Positions 10,814-22,090 of a stretch of 64,000 nt of DNA are shown here, in pieces. A program made the translations under genes and the position numbers. Numbering within the stretch: the stretch's first letter is position 1; each line of letters begins with the position of its first letter. Below the pieces are notes generated by a model. That model was not told the origin of the DNA, searched no databases, and worked only from the letters and a program-made list of their open reading frames with translations. Source of the stretch: Stenocarpella maydis (Eukaryota; Ascomycota; Sordariomycetes; Diaporthales; Diaporthaceae); the NCBI GenBank assembly GCA_002270565.1, contig NQMI01000014.1:1-64000 (forward strand), given 5' to 3'.

Positions 10814-11997
10814 GGCGGAATCTGTGGGTGACAGGAAAGAATAATTATTTTCGAATCTGTTCGTTGATCAGAACAAGGTATGCGATGCACGAGGCGTCTG
10901 TGCTCGAACGTACTGAGTACTTGTGGACTAGATAGAACAGGAAGGCGCAATGCAATGCCTGCCTTTGTTCCTCTTTGAAGGGAATGAGTGCCTACCTAGG
11001 TAAGTAGTTTTCCCTGCAACATATTCTGAGACGGATTCGTGGGAACTGAGATCTCTGTGTGAATCCCTGATGGACACTGAAGCGAGGGCTGAGGGTGTGA
11101 TCAAGGCCGGAGAGATGGTTGCGAGCATTGGAATGTGGAAAATGCAGCGCTTGGTTATGGAAACCTGGATGCTCGTATTCGCCTTGAGCCTAATAATTTA
11201 GCTGAAAAGCAGAAGCTCTCCTGATCATTAGTTTACACGCTTGTCATTTAACGGGGAGCGATCTTTCTATTTCCCCCAGGCATTCCCGTGCAGGACACCG
11301 TGGACCTAAGAAGAAATGCCGGAAGACCATTGGAGAATGCAAGCACTTGAGGTCCGCCGACCACTGATTGCTATCTTCATTTGTACTAAATATAGTACTC
11401 GGGGCAATCAAAGTCTTGACTAGTCCTTCAAGGTTACGGCTTTGGAATTTCCGAGGTCGTGTTGTGGCTGCAAAATCCCATTCTAGAGATATGGCAGTCG
11501 CCAGCAACGAGAGGATCTCTCCAATACATAACTTCCAAGAGTTGACCTTCCCAGACAACCCTCTGGCCAAAGTACCTACTGGAAATGGTGTCAATTTCCA
11601 GGAGGCGCGATGCAAGGCACCGCGCAAGAAGAGTCATATGTGCCGTGTACTATACGCGCCCCAATGTGGCCTCAAGGTTTAGTCGGCTCACGTGTCACAC
11701 TGCTGCATCTGTGTCTCCCTGTCATATTTTACAATCTAAGTGTTATTCCAATTAGTAATAGCTTGTTTGTAGGCCAATGTCTTGGAAGCTGTCCGAAAGT
11801 CGGTCTTGAGGATGTAGTGTGGTAGGGCTTGTGTTGGTCGCAGGCACTAAAACAACCTTACGGGGCTGGATTGCTAGCGTACACTAAAAGGCATCCGAGC
11901 AGCTAATTGAGCGCCAGTGTAATCAGGGCTGTCAAGAATTTCACACGGATTAAGGAGGCTTGCACAGTTAAGACGCATTTCAACACGTTTTGCACGC
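10814..11997. other. Intergenic, no gene recognised
   Basis: Holds the upstream region of the minus-strand carboxypeptidase. The palindrome TACCTAGGTA lies at 10993-11002. Antiparallel open frames at 11244-11682 have no recognisable motif and overlap each other, so I do not call them. Confidence 0.5.
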
Positions 11998-12834
11998 CTA
12001 AAGGTCCTTTACAGGTGCGTCGCCCTCCTTCTTACCCGTCCCGTAAGCTCGCCTCTTCTCCTTGCCAGCATCACTGTCCGCTTCGAATTGCTTCACCTCG
12101 GGGCTGTCCATGTGGGGTGCGACCTTGTCTGCCTGGAACTTCTTGAGGACGGCGCCGAGGCCCTCGTTCGAGTAGTCTTTCTCATTTGCTTGATCCTTGT
12201 GATACTTGACCCGGATGAAGTCACTGTCGATGGTGGCCGGGTCCAGCGAGAGGGAAACGATGGCGTTTATGACAGCCGTTTTTGGTATGACCTTGAAAGT
12301 CCATTCCTGAAATGTGTCAGCATCCCTAGCTTTCTTTATCTCGCGGCAGTAGGGCGGGGCCCGGAAGGAATAGCATACCTCCTCGTGTTTAAATTGGATC
12401 AGGTCGCGATCGTTGGTGACAACTTCATAGCCGTGGCTTTTGGCCCCGGCGAACAGCTTCGGCAATGCAAACCACTGGCCAGCCATCTTGTAACGGTCGT
12501 TGGCGTAGACGAACTGGTCATTATACACGCAGTCTGGAGTGTAACGCTTCACACGATCCACGGTGGGCCTCATCTCATACAAAGCGATGATGTCCTCTAC
12601 GAGTGACCGGCGTGCAGTTGACAGTGGGAGAGACTTGGATGGGTCTGGCTTGTAATCGCCGGTCGGGTGTGTCTGGCGGACTTCGAAGTATTCCCCAGGC
12701 AGAGACGCATCGGTCGGGAAGTTGACCTTTCCGGAGTCGGCTCCGTGTTGACATGACGCCTGTGCGGACATTATGACTGTACTGTGAAGGTATCTAGTTG
12801 TATTATGGGAACGTAAAGATTTGAGACGATTCAT
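11998..12834 (-). CDS. NTF2/SnoaL-like fold protein, conserved fungal hypothetical
   Basis: One uninterrupted exon of 278 residues. The centre resembles the cone-shaped NTF2/SnoaL-like families seen in many fungal hypotheticals: a helix (S-L-V-E-D-I-I-A-L-Y), then R-Y-T-P-D-C-V-Y-N-D, then a helix around G-Q-W-F-A-L-P-K-L-F. The C-terminal ~60 residues are charged and low in complexity (Lys, Asp, Glu). The first 20 residues are basic and hydroxylated without acids, like a mitochondrial leader; a second ATG at 12771 would remove them. No catalytic residues can be assigned. Assignment is by pattern only. Confidence 0.65.
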   Translation of the reverse strand: MNRLKSLRSHNTTRYLHSTVIMSAQASCQHGADSGKVNFPTDASLPGEYFEVRQTHPTGDYKPDPSKSLPLSTARRSLVEDIIALYEMRPTVDRVKRYTPDCVYNDQFVYANDRYKMAGQWFALPKLFAGAKSHGYEVVTNDRDLIQFKHEEVCYSFRAPPYCREIKKARDADTFQEWTFKVIPKTAVINAIVSLSLDPATIDSDFIRVKYHKDQANEKDYSNEGLGAVLKKFQADKVAPHMDSPEVKQFEADSDAGKEKRRAYGTGKKEGDAPVKDL

Positions 12835-13553
12835 TTGATTACCTAGTTAGAGTTTGCCTGGAGATGAGAGCGTACAACTCTAGCTACGTGTTATCTTCTT
12901 ATTTAAATGCACATTTCTTGCTTGAATAGAGCAATCCTAATGATTCATCGTTCTACTTGTGGCGCTTATGGTGCTTACTCCGGGGCACCAAGGCCAAAGG
13001 AGCCGTGGCCGTGACCTAGTGTAACTATACCTGCATGGTCTGAAGTCATAGCGACATCAACCACTCCCGCAGCGGACACTTGTATGGCCGCAACCCGAGC
13101 GGTCCTGGCCATCACGAGACTGGGAGGCACTCCGAGCTCCCAAGCAGCGTAGGCTTGAGGAGCAATTGGGTATTTTCTCAGTTTCCGAGATATAATCTCA
13201 TGGTCCCGTCCCATGCACGGAAATACATGAACTCCCTCGATTGCCCAAGCGTCTGGACAACAGAGTTGCTCCTCAGCCATGAAGGTCTCAGATTCCCACC
13301 ACAGGTGTCAGACAGGTCTAGAGTCAAAACAGCGAGAAAAAAAAATACGAGATTTTGATGGCTGAGAAATCACCCGTCCGGCGTACACGGCAACTAGCCC
13401 GACGTCCGGCGCCTATCTCGGCAGGCCTATCTCCGGCAGGGGTGAAAGGAACGGCGGTAACCCCGCAAACAGATTACAGCTGACGGCCTCTTCTTTTCTT
13501 TTGCGGATGAGCTGGACAAGCTTTTCGCTCCCTCGTGTCCCAGGCGCACGACC
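12835..13553. other. Intergenic between divergent genes
   Basis: Shared upstream region of the minus-strand NTF2-like gene and the plus-strand M20 amidase. A minus-strand frame of 101 codons at 12975-13280 has no recognisable motif; I leave it uncalled. Confidence 0.4.
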
Positions 13554-15336
13554 ATGCTCGCCCGGAACTCGTCGGCACTGCTCCAGGACCTGTGCTGGCG
13601 CGGTCCAGCTGTCCGAAATGTGTACAAGAGAGCGTCGGTGACGACATGTCGTGGTCCGTCAAAGAGGCACTTCAGCGCGTCGCGTCCGAGATGGATCAAG
13701 ACGGCCGACATGAGCGAGTCTGACCTGGCAGCTTTCAAGGTCAATGCAGGGAGGCTGATGGAAACGCTCCATCACACGTGCGAATTCGGCACCGGCCTCA
13801 GATGGGGAAGGTAACGAAGCTTCTCTATCAACCGCGGTGACTACAGCAGAGGCATTCAGGGAGAAACCGGGCTGACACATCTGCAACATGCAGTGAGCAG
13901 ACCGAGACCGGCATGTCCCGTCTTGCGCTGTCAGATGCGGACAAGCAAGCCCGAGACTGGTTCGTGGAAACGACCAGATCCCTCGGCTGTTCAGTCACTG
14001 TTGATGCAATGGGCAATACATTCGCCGTCAGGCCCGGCCGCAGACGTGGCGTCGCTCCGATCTTTGCTGGCTCCCATCTCGACACCCAACCGGCTGCAGG
14101 GCGGTACGACGGCATCCTGGGCATACACGCAGGCATTGAGGTCCGTCAACTGCATTCCCGAATCCGTGGGACGAGAGGCTTGAGAACATGTGGCGTCTCA
14201 GCTCTGAAGACAGCTAACCATGATCGATCCCACAGATGCTGGATCTGCTCCGTGACCATGGAGTAGAAACCGAGCACCCCATTGGCGTCGTCAACTGGAC
14301 CAAGTAGGGATTTCAGTAATGCATACAAGAGCATGGTGGCGTCAACCTGCTAACATGGAGGCGTTGGCTGCAGCGAGGAGGGCGCGAGGTTCCCAATGTC
14401 CATGAGCTCGTCAGGCGTGTGGGCCGGAGCCATCCCGCTCGAGAAAGCACACAGCCTCCGCGAGGTCGGCGGAGGGACAGCGACGATGCGGTCGGAGCTG
14501 GGGCGGATTGGGTACCTGGGCGACGTCCCGGCCAGCTACCGCTCGACACCGATGGCTGCCCACTTTGAGCTACACATCGAGCAGGGGCCGATACTCGAAG
14601 CCCAGCAGCAGAAGATCGGTGTGGTCCAGGGGGTGCAGGCGTACAAGTGGTTTACAGTCCATGTTGAAGGGCGAGGTGAGCTCATGTGCCCTGAGACCAG
14701 ACCGCCCCTGGGCCACGATGGCTGACCCGTCGAGCAGCTTCACACACAGGCACTACTCCCTTCTCCGCCCGCGCCGACGCGCTGCTCCTCGCATCCGAGC
14801 TCATAACCCACTCCAGCCGCGTCGCGGCCAGGCACTCGGCCCTCGCCTCGACAGGCATCCTCACCCTCTCCCCGGGCAGCGTCAACACCGTCCCAGGCCA
14901 CGCCCGCTTCAGCCTCGACGTGCGCGCCGCGGCGGACGAGGCCGTCGAGGCCGTCGAGGCCGAGCTGAAGCGCGACTTCGACGCCCTCTCTCGCCGGGGC
15001 CAAGGGGGGGGCCTGCCGCTCTCTGTCAGCTGGGAGACGGACTTTGAGAGCCCGGCCGTGCTCTTCCACCAGGAGTGTATCTCCGCAGTGAGGGCGGCGG
15101 CGAGGTCTGTCCTGGGCGACGAGCGGCTCTTCAGAGACATGACGAGCGGGGCTGGACACGACAGCGTCTACGCCAGCAAGCGCTGCCCGACTTCTATGAT
15201 ATTTGTCCCCAGCAGGAACGGCGTGAGCCACCACCCTGAAGAGTGGACAAGCCCCGAGGACTGTGCTTTAGGCGCCGAGGTCTTGTGTCAGACCATTCTG
15301 AGGTACGATCGCGCAGCGGCTGCAAAGGGCTCGTGA
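13554..15336 (+). CDS. M20 amidase, N-carbamoyl-L-amino-acid hydrolase / beta-ureidopropionase type
   Basis: A zinc-dependent amidase of the hydantoinase/carbamoylase family, predicted to remove the carbamoyl group from N-carbamoyl amino acids (pyrimidine or purine catabolism, or hydantoin use). Five exons fit in phase: 13554-13810, 13894-14140, 14236-14303, 14374-14675, 14738-15336, giving 490 residues. Motifs: M-S-R-L-A-L-S-D, G-S-H-L-D-T-Q (zinc His and Asp), G-R-Y-D-G-I-L-G, N-W-T-N-E-E-G-A-R-F (catalytic Glu pair), E-L-H-I-E-Q-G-P (zinc His), H-T-G-T-T-P in the lid domain, and a final S-H-H-P-E-E (zinc His). The N-terminal ~50 residues are rich in Arg and Ser, like a mitochondrial leader. 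Strong intron phasing supports an active gene. Confidence 0.9.
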
Positions 15337-15819
15337 CATGTCTCGCGGGCTGCCCTGTACCTAACCTACCACGAAAGAGCTCTTGATCAAAACAAAATTC
15401 TCATTCCAAGACTGCTATGTATCTAATTGACCACAGTGCCTCACAACACGCGCCCTTTGCCTGTGAGAGTGGTGCGACGTCGGATGAGACATCTCACGCC
15501 AGAGCTACCAGAGGGACTCACGAATACAAGACACCAAGGAGCGAAACATACGGCTCCTGTCTAGAGTCAATGCAATTAGTAAAATGCTAGATGAGCCTCT
15601 GTTCTGGCGTTGGTAGCGCCGCGACATTGGATTGTAACGGCCCCCCGTGTAAGACGACGGCCGCTGAGTCAATGCCTCAATCAACCCCTGGTATCAAGAC
15701 GGCGTTCAACGTGCAGCCGCGGTTCATTTTCGGGGATAAGGAGGCTCCATGTGAATGAAAAAGCTACCTTGAGCAGCTAACCTCATAGGGGGGCTCCATA
15801 GGGCATGTGCCTAGGCTTC
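15337..15819. other. Intergenic between convergent genes
   Basis: Lies between the 3' ends of two convergent genes. I see no gene or repeat. Confidence 0.5.
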
Positions 15820-17449
15820 TCAAGCTATAAGCTCCCTGTATGCTTCTTCCAAGTCTGACGCCGGGACAGCTTTCGCACGTCGAACCACCGTCTTGTCGGT
15901 TGTATCGTCGCCTCCGTAGAAAATACCCTTAGGAACAAACTTGGCCAGGCCAGGAACGACGATCAGTCCAAGCTCAGTCTTCGCGTCAAAGACCTGAGGA
16001 TCTTGTGGCCCGCTGCGTGGTATGTGGTAGCGCTCAGCGGCCGGCCGAGGGAATCCTGTGATGTCGGCCACATGGCCCGCGGTCCCCGGGATAAAGTCGT
16101 ACACGTGCCCGGCGCTCCGCAGCTCCTTATCAAGCTCCAGCGCCTTGCTGATCAGGAACTCGGTGTCTCTGATGAGCACCTCGGTCCTCTGCGGTTCAGT
16201 GATAGGCTGGTATACTTCCGAGAAGTGGGGAAGGAATCCGACAAGCATCTCGCCGACAAGGTCTCTTGTGACTCTCCCCTGCTGGTTTTCACTGACAAGC
16301 CCGTCTCGCACCTGGCCCATCACTCTTGCCCGGTTCAGTATGCGAGACTCGTACATTGCCAGAGTCATCTGGCTCCCACCCTGGCTGAAAAGCCGACCTG
16401 CGATCAACGTGCATTAGCTCAGTACGTCTCGAAGCCTGCCAAAACCTAAAGACGGCTTTATCAAGATACCTACCAAACAAATGATTCGTCGCTCTCCCTC
16501 TGCCATCGGCGCCCCCTTGAGCCCTCGGAACATCATTGCCCGCCCAGGCGACGGACCCGGGATGGAAGATCTCTTGGTAGAAGAACCTCCAGACCCATGA
16601 TTCATATAGGTACTTGGCGTAGTCGCCATCTTGGAGCAAGTAGTTCCCAATCCGCATAGACCTGCACAAGCCGGAGAGCTCCCAGTGCCTTTGAGAGTTC
16701 GTAGTCTGGAATTCCTCCGGGAGCCTGCTGGGGAGGCACTCCTCCACCCATACTACCACCATTGACTGGAGCCTGTCAAACAGCCGGAGAATATCTGGTT
16801 CTTGTGCGTATTGTGGCAGCGGGCTTGTTCCTGTCGATCGGGTGCAAGGCGGGACTGTGTTGGCGGGAACAGCACTGGTACCAGCAGTACCAGCCTCTAG
16901 AGGCACACTTGGCGGCACTGGTGGGGGTGCATTCGTTGATGTTGATGTAGGAGGAATCACAGGCAGCCTCGGTGGCACCCGTGGCAGTGGATTCAGTACG
17001 TTTGACGGCCGTGGAACACCCGGCAGGCCCGTGTTGGGTCGAACCCTTTTCTTCGGGCGCCAGCTCTCATCTTCTTCCTCACTGTCACTGTCCGCGATCC
17101 TTGCCCCACCCCGAAGTCCGCTGGTCGAGGCGGCTGGATATGCCGGATGGATCGCCGTACGTGCTTGGGAGGGTCTGTTTCTGGCTCTGTTCGGGGGAGG
17201 CCCGAGTTCTGGTGGTCGTGGCCGAACCAACCCCCCGCGCATTTGGGCAATGTCTTCGCATCCGTCTGAGGCGTCCAGTTGACTTTGCCATTCCCGCTTC
17301 CTCTTCGAACCTGCGCCGGTGCCCTTTTCACTGCCGCTACTAGAGCGAGATCTGTCCTCGAGGCACCGCCGAGTCTTCATGGTGGCTGCACGGCCCAGTC
17401 GCTCGGCAATACGGGCCTCCTTGGGTGTGGATTGGTAGTGATTCCTCAA
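15820..17449 (-). CDS. Unrecognised fungal protein, Pro/Ser-rich N-terminus (family member 1)
   Basis: Two exons, 17449-16474 and 16397-15820, join in phase across a 76-bp intron (GTAGGT...GCAG), giving 517 residues. Residues ~1-200 are low-complexity and proline-rich with acidic and basic runs (D-S-D-S-E-E-E-D-E, R-P-K-K-R-V-R), the latter a likely nuclear localisation signal. From ~205 the chain becomes globular: a helix with W-V-E-E-C-L-P, then Y-E-S-W-V-W-R-F-F-Y, then W-A-G-N. A late block reads L-I-V-V-P-G-L-A-K. The order W-x-W or V-W, then F-x-P, then W-A-G, then P-G-L-x-K is shared with the coiled-coil gene at 22091, so both seem to belong to one family. I do not recognise a function. 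Confidence 0.75.
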
Positions 17450-18954
17450 TATTGCAGGCCACCGCTGTCAAAAACAGAGCCAGGACCAGTGGAAGTGCGT
17501 GAGATGATCTCTTGGAGCATAAATTGTATTTATGGGAGCACCAGGGTGTTGCGGTTCAAAGAAGCTCTGAAACCCCACCGCATCCGGCCTGGCACCCGAA
17601 TTTGGGCCTCACGAACAAAAGAAAGAGAATATGCCAAAGGGATGGCCTCGAAATCTATTCTGAAATTTTGATGTCAGTTGGTCATGGTACAGGGCATTGC
17701 AAAGCCGTTATTTGTTCATGCCTGTACACACTGCGACCAATGTGACTCAGTTCGAATTATCCTACCTACGCGCAACCGGTATCCTATCTGCTTTTCTCCT
17801 TCCAGTTAATGCCTGCTTGGACACTTCGGAAATGCCTGGGCCTGAAATTCTAGGTACTCGCGATTTGCATCACAGTTTTCTCATGGGTTGCAGATTTACA
17901 ACATGTATCTCCCAAAGATCAGGTATACATGTATGTTCATCGAGAATCAGCGCGTTCTTCCGAGAGCATCGCTGCTTCTTACAATGCTTTCTGCCTGGTT
18001 CTCATGGATTGCACACCCTCCAGCCCAGCTGCTTGGATGATGAAATATCTCTTAGGTCTAGACTTATGATGGCTGATTGTTTTAAATTGTATATATCTAG
18101 ATAGCAAGCACTGAGGACGGTATCGCGTTCGTAAAGCCTTTACTTTTGGTGATGGAAAGTTCAGTTAGAGAAAAGCCTTACACGTACACCCTCAAATCTC
18201 CTTCATAGTAGGCCCGAAAAGTGAGCGAATGTAGCCATGGGTGATCTTGACCTCACAGTTGGTGGCGATTACGAGTCCTGCTCAAGTGAGACTTTCCGTC
18301 CTTTCCGTTGCAAAAACTTGACTTTTTTTATCTACCATCAATTCTCATCGCTCACTCCAAACACATCAGAATCAATCACGAAGCCTCGGCATCCCAGAAG
18401 GCTACAAAGCGTCGGGCTCTTTCCGGTCCGGAGAGAAGGTTGTTTTGACTAGGCGACCTTCGACTTCTTACCTCGCAAACCTTTCTGCCAAGCCGAGTCG
18501 TCTCAAACCAAGCTTCGAAGCAGTTCCTCGCCATCACGACCTAGGTGCCTAGTGTGAGGTTCCCTTAATCACTTGGCTAGACCTACTTTCGTCCGTCCTG
18601 AAGGTGTCCACGGCATTCTTCTTTCCTCTCATGACACCCTTCCTCGTTGGATTTGGCTGCTCCCAGGTTCCCTGTTACCTGCTGCAGTCGCTGGTTCATT
18701 AACACTTTATCGTACTTTTGTCCTTTTTCTTTTATCTCAACACACCCGTGGGATGACAGCTATCCCCTTCGTGGCTACCCTTCTTCCATTTGACGTTCTG
18801 TCAACCTCTGGAAGCGCTTTCAGGGCAACAACCAAACGATCAAAACATATCCACCTCACCTAACTTTGATCTATCATCCAACCTTTCCTTTCTTACCAGA
18901 ACCGTCCACCTACCAGTTCGCAAGCACAAATCGGCTTCAGAAGCTCTCGCTAAG
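17450..18954. other. Intergenic, shared upstream region
   Basis: Between the minus-strand family member 1 and the Hsp70 gene. Nearer the Hsp70 start the plus strand is pyrimidine-rich, as is common in fungal promoters. The Hsp70 frame is open back to 18790, so an upstream ATG there is possible. Short frames at 17512-18104 show nothing recognisable. Confidence 0.45.
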
Positions 18955-21334
18955 ATGATGCGCATCAAGTCACCATCACTATCTCCACCCGGAGGAGTCG
19001 AGGAGTTTGAGGGCTTCGATCTTCATACCCCCGATACAGTCAGTCTTGTTGGAGCTGATCACACTCTTAGCAGCTCCCGCAAGCGCTCAAGCACTTCTTA
19101 CAGCCCCAGCACGCCCTCCAAGAGAGTCTACAATGCGAGAAATGCTTCTGGGGCCTCTCCCACCCCTAAGAAGAAAAAGGCAAAGCAGGCGGTGGCTACG
19201 CCGAAACCCCGGGTCAAAGTCCCCAAGTACATTGTCGGAATTGACTTTGGAACCACGTAAGTCCTCTCCATTTGCAGTTTTCGCAATCAATGCTCACATT
19301 TAACAGTTATACGGGCGTTGCCTTCTCCTATTCTGGAGACGCGTCCAAGATTGAAATAATCATGAGCTGGGACGACACGAACAATGATTACGTGAAGATT
19401 CCATCCGCGATCAAGCTGACTCCTCAGGGTGACATCTGGGGTATCGATGCCAAGAGTCTTTCGGATGCAGTGAGATGGTTCAAATTGACCCTCGTTAATC
19501 CGGAGAACCAAAACGTCAGAATTCGCGACTCCGCTCAGATCAGGGATGCCCGAAATGCTCTGGAGGACCTCAATATGACTCCTGTTGAAGTCATCGCTAT
19601 CTACCTGAAGCACGTGTGGGAGCATTGCATCGAGAAGCTGAAAGTCGCGGAGGGTCAAGAGACCGTGGACACTTCCCAATTCCTGGTTGTTTTCACCGTT
19701 CCAGCCATCTGGCCTCAATACGCTCGCACAGCCATGGAAGAGGCTGTGAAGAAGGCGGGAATCCTGAAGAAGCGTACAGCTGGGCGCACAAACTTTGGAT
19801 TTGTGTCTGAGCCTGAGGCTGCTGCCCTCGCAACTTTGTTGGACATCACAGGAGGACACAAGATTTAGGTTTGTTGCCCTGCTGAAAAACCTGAGTACCC
19901 ATCTAACCGGAAGCCTAGGTCAATGACACCTTGGTGGTGGCGGACTGTGGCGGCGGCACGGCCGACGTCATCAGTTACAAGATCACCGCTACGGATCCAA
20001 TGGCTGTTCGGGAGGTTGTTGCGGGTAAAGGTAACTATCAAAAATCTTAACCAGCCATGATCTCCAAGTCATCATGTACGAGTGGAGCCAGAATATTCTG
20101 ACGACTAATTGCAGGTGACCTCTGTGGCGCAATCTTTGTTGACGAGCGCTTCAAGGCTCTCGTGACGAGAAAGCTACAGGAGATTGCTGAAGATGCCATG
20201 GAACGTGTCTCTAATGAAGAGTTTCACGAGATCATGTCCCGTAACTGGGAGGATGAGATCCGGAGCCAATTCAGCGGTGCACCCAAAACCTGGAACATCC
20301 GCCTACCATTCAGTCTTGTCGACCCGAGTCAATTAGACCCTCAACATGGCTACCCAACCTTCACTATCACCTCTAAAGAGGTAAAAGAAGTTTTCAAACC
20401 CGTTTTGAAGAAGATCCACTCCCTGGTGATCTCTCAGATTGAGGCTGCTGTTGAGAAAGAAAGCAGAGCGCCCAAGGTAAGACGAAACCTTTACGGGCTG
20501 GAACCTCGGTCTTGTACTATTTGGTGTGAATTAGCTAACTTTGATGATAGTATGTGATTATGGTGGGTGGTTTTGGCAGTTCCAAGTACCTCGTCGAGTA
20601 TCTCAAGCAGAGTTGCCACGGCGTGGAGATACTACAGCAGAGAGGCTCTAAGCCGTATGTAACAACCCTGCTCGAAGGCTGACTTCGCTAACATCACCCA
20701 GGTGGTCAGCTATCACTCGTGGAGCAGTCATTCATGGAATGACTAAGCTGAAGATCGACACTCCTTTCAGCATTGACGTCGCATCCCGGATCTCGAGGGC
20801 CAGTTATGGCGCGGTTTGCCAGGAGGTGTGGGATGGCAAAGTCCACAATCCAATGGACAGGATGTTTGATAATACTCTACAGAAGTATGTCTCCGTCAGA
20901 GTGATGAAGTGGCATATCATACAGGTAAGAAGCACCTATAATTTCGTGGAAGTCGTTTATTTTCTAACATGTTTTTCTGCCGACAGGGCCAGGACATTTA
21001 CGTTGATTGCCATCCCTTCTTCAAGTTCACCAAGTTCCTCGCCGAGCCACCCAAGAAGATCGAGACTACCATATATATGTCTCTTACAAAGCCACCTCCT
21101 GCCCGCAAGGACAATTCCGTCAAAGAGATATTCAAACTCACGTGGGATATTGAAGTTGATTGGGAGTCGCTCCCGCTTTTCACCAACAACCAAGGAAATG
21201 ACTTCAGGGAACTGAAGTACACCGTGGAGATGAAGTGCAGTGCTGGAGCTACCGTTTTTTCTATCTACCACGCTGGCTACAAGCAGGCCGGCAAGCACGT
21301 CGATCTCGAGGTCTATGAGAATGCGGACATTTGA
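18955..21334 (+). CDS. HSPA12-like Hsp70-family ATPase, with apparent nonsense codon
   Basis: Seven exons fit in phase: 18955-19256, 19307-19868, 19919-20030, 20115-20476, 20551-20654, 20702-20924, 20987-21334, about 670 residues. Actin-fold ATPase motifs are present: G-I-D-F-G-T-T-Y-T-G-V (phosphate 1), S-E-P-E-A-A-A-L (connect 1), V-A-D-C-G-G-G-T-A-D (phosphate 2), V-G-G-F-G-S-S-K (adenosine), T-R-G-A-V-I-H-G (connect 2). The C-terminus is the divergent, short HSPA12 type without a canonical peptide-binding domain. The first ~95 residues are Ser/Pro-rich with a K-K-K-K-A-K cluster, perhaps nuclear. The last codon of exon 2, just before the GTTTGT donor, is TAG (19866-19868); CAG would restore continuity. 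If the base is right, the product stops at residue 287 unless read through or spliced otherwise. Confidence 0.85.
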
Positions 21335-22090
21335 TTGGGGAAATGGGCTTTCACTTGAGTACTCCCTTCTTTCCTTTTTTTTTTTTGGAGGTACACTTCC
21401 TTTAGGAAGCAAGATCTTCTCGGTTCATGCCAAATTCAGAGGGGGCGGGGGTTGCAAAGCTGCCTAGGTAGTTTTCAAGGTAGACGGTCAGTCGCATGAG
21501 ACAACCAACTCTGGGAACTGCTTCCTTCCTAGAGTTGTGTTGATATCTGTCAAATTCCACTGAGCCCATTGCGTTAGCTTTGAAATTCTAAGCATTTGAA
21601 ATATCTTCTTGAGAAGCCTCTTTTCAAAAACTCCGTACGAGTGCTTTCATAAGGACACTAAGCCAGTGGGTTCTACGTTTCGTTCCCGGTCAAAACGTTG
21701 TCTCGTGCATGTTGATCATTCAAACATCCTGTTTGGGCCTCAAGTACGCCAGTCCACCCTTCTTCCAAGTTTGCATTGGTGAAACATGCTCCAGGTCTTG
21801 TCATCTGTTTGTCGGCCAGTAGGATGCTACTTACTTCAACTACTCATCTAAGTTCCACTTTACCTGACGCTCTCGATCGAGCCTTGTCATCGCCTGCATA
21901 CTTCCAAGGTCGCTTTCGCCTCTAAAGCTTCAGCACCTTCCGGTCAGACCGTTCCCTCAGCCCCCTCCCCCGGACTCTTCCCCGTCAGACCTTGCCCCAT
22001 CAGACTTTCTTCAGTGCACCTGCTCATCCCAACCGCCGTCTCATCTTTCTATTTTGTCTCGAATTTCTGAAGCGGCATTACCCTCTCACA
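21335..22090. other. Intergenic
   Basis: Hsp70 3' region and upstream region of the coiled-coil gene. Contains a T-rich run at ~21370-21387 and a CCTAGGTA half-site at 21463-21470. The plus strand becomes pyrimidine-rich shortly before the ATG at 22091. Confidence 0.45.
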
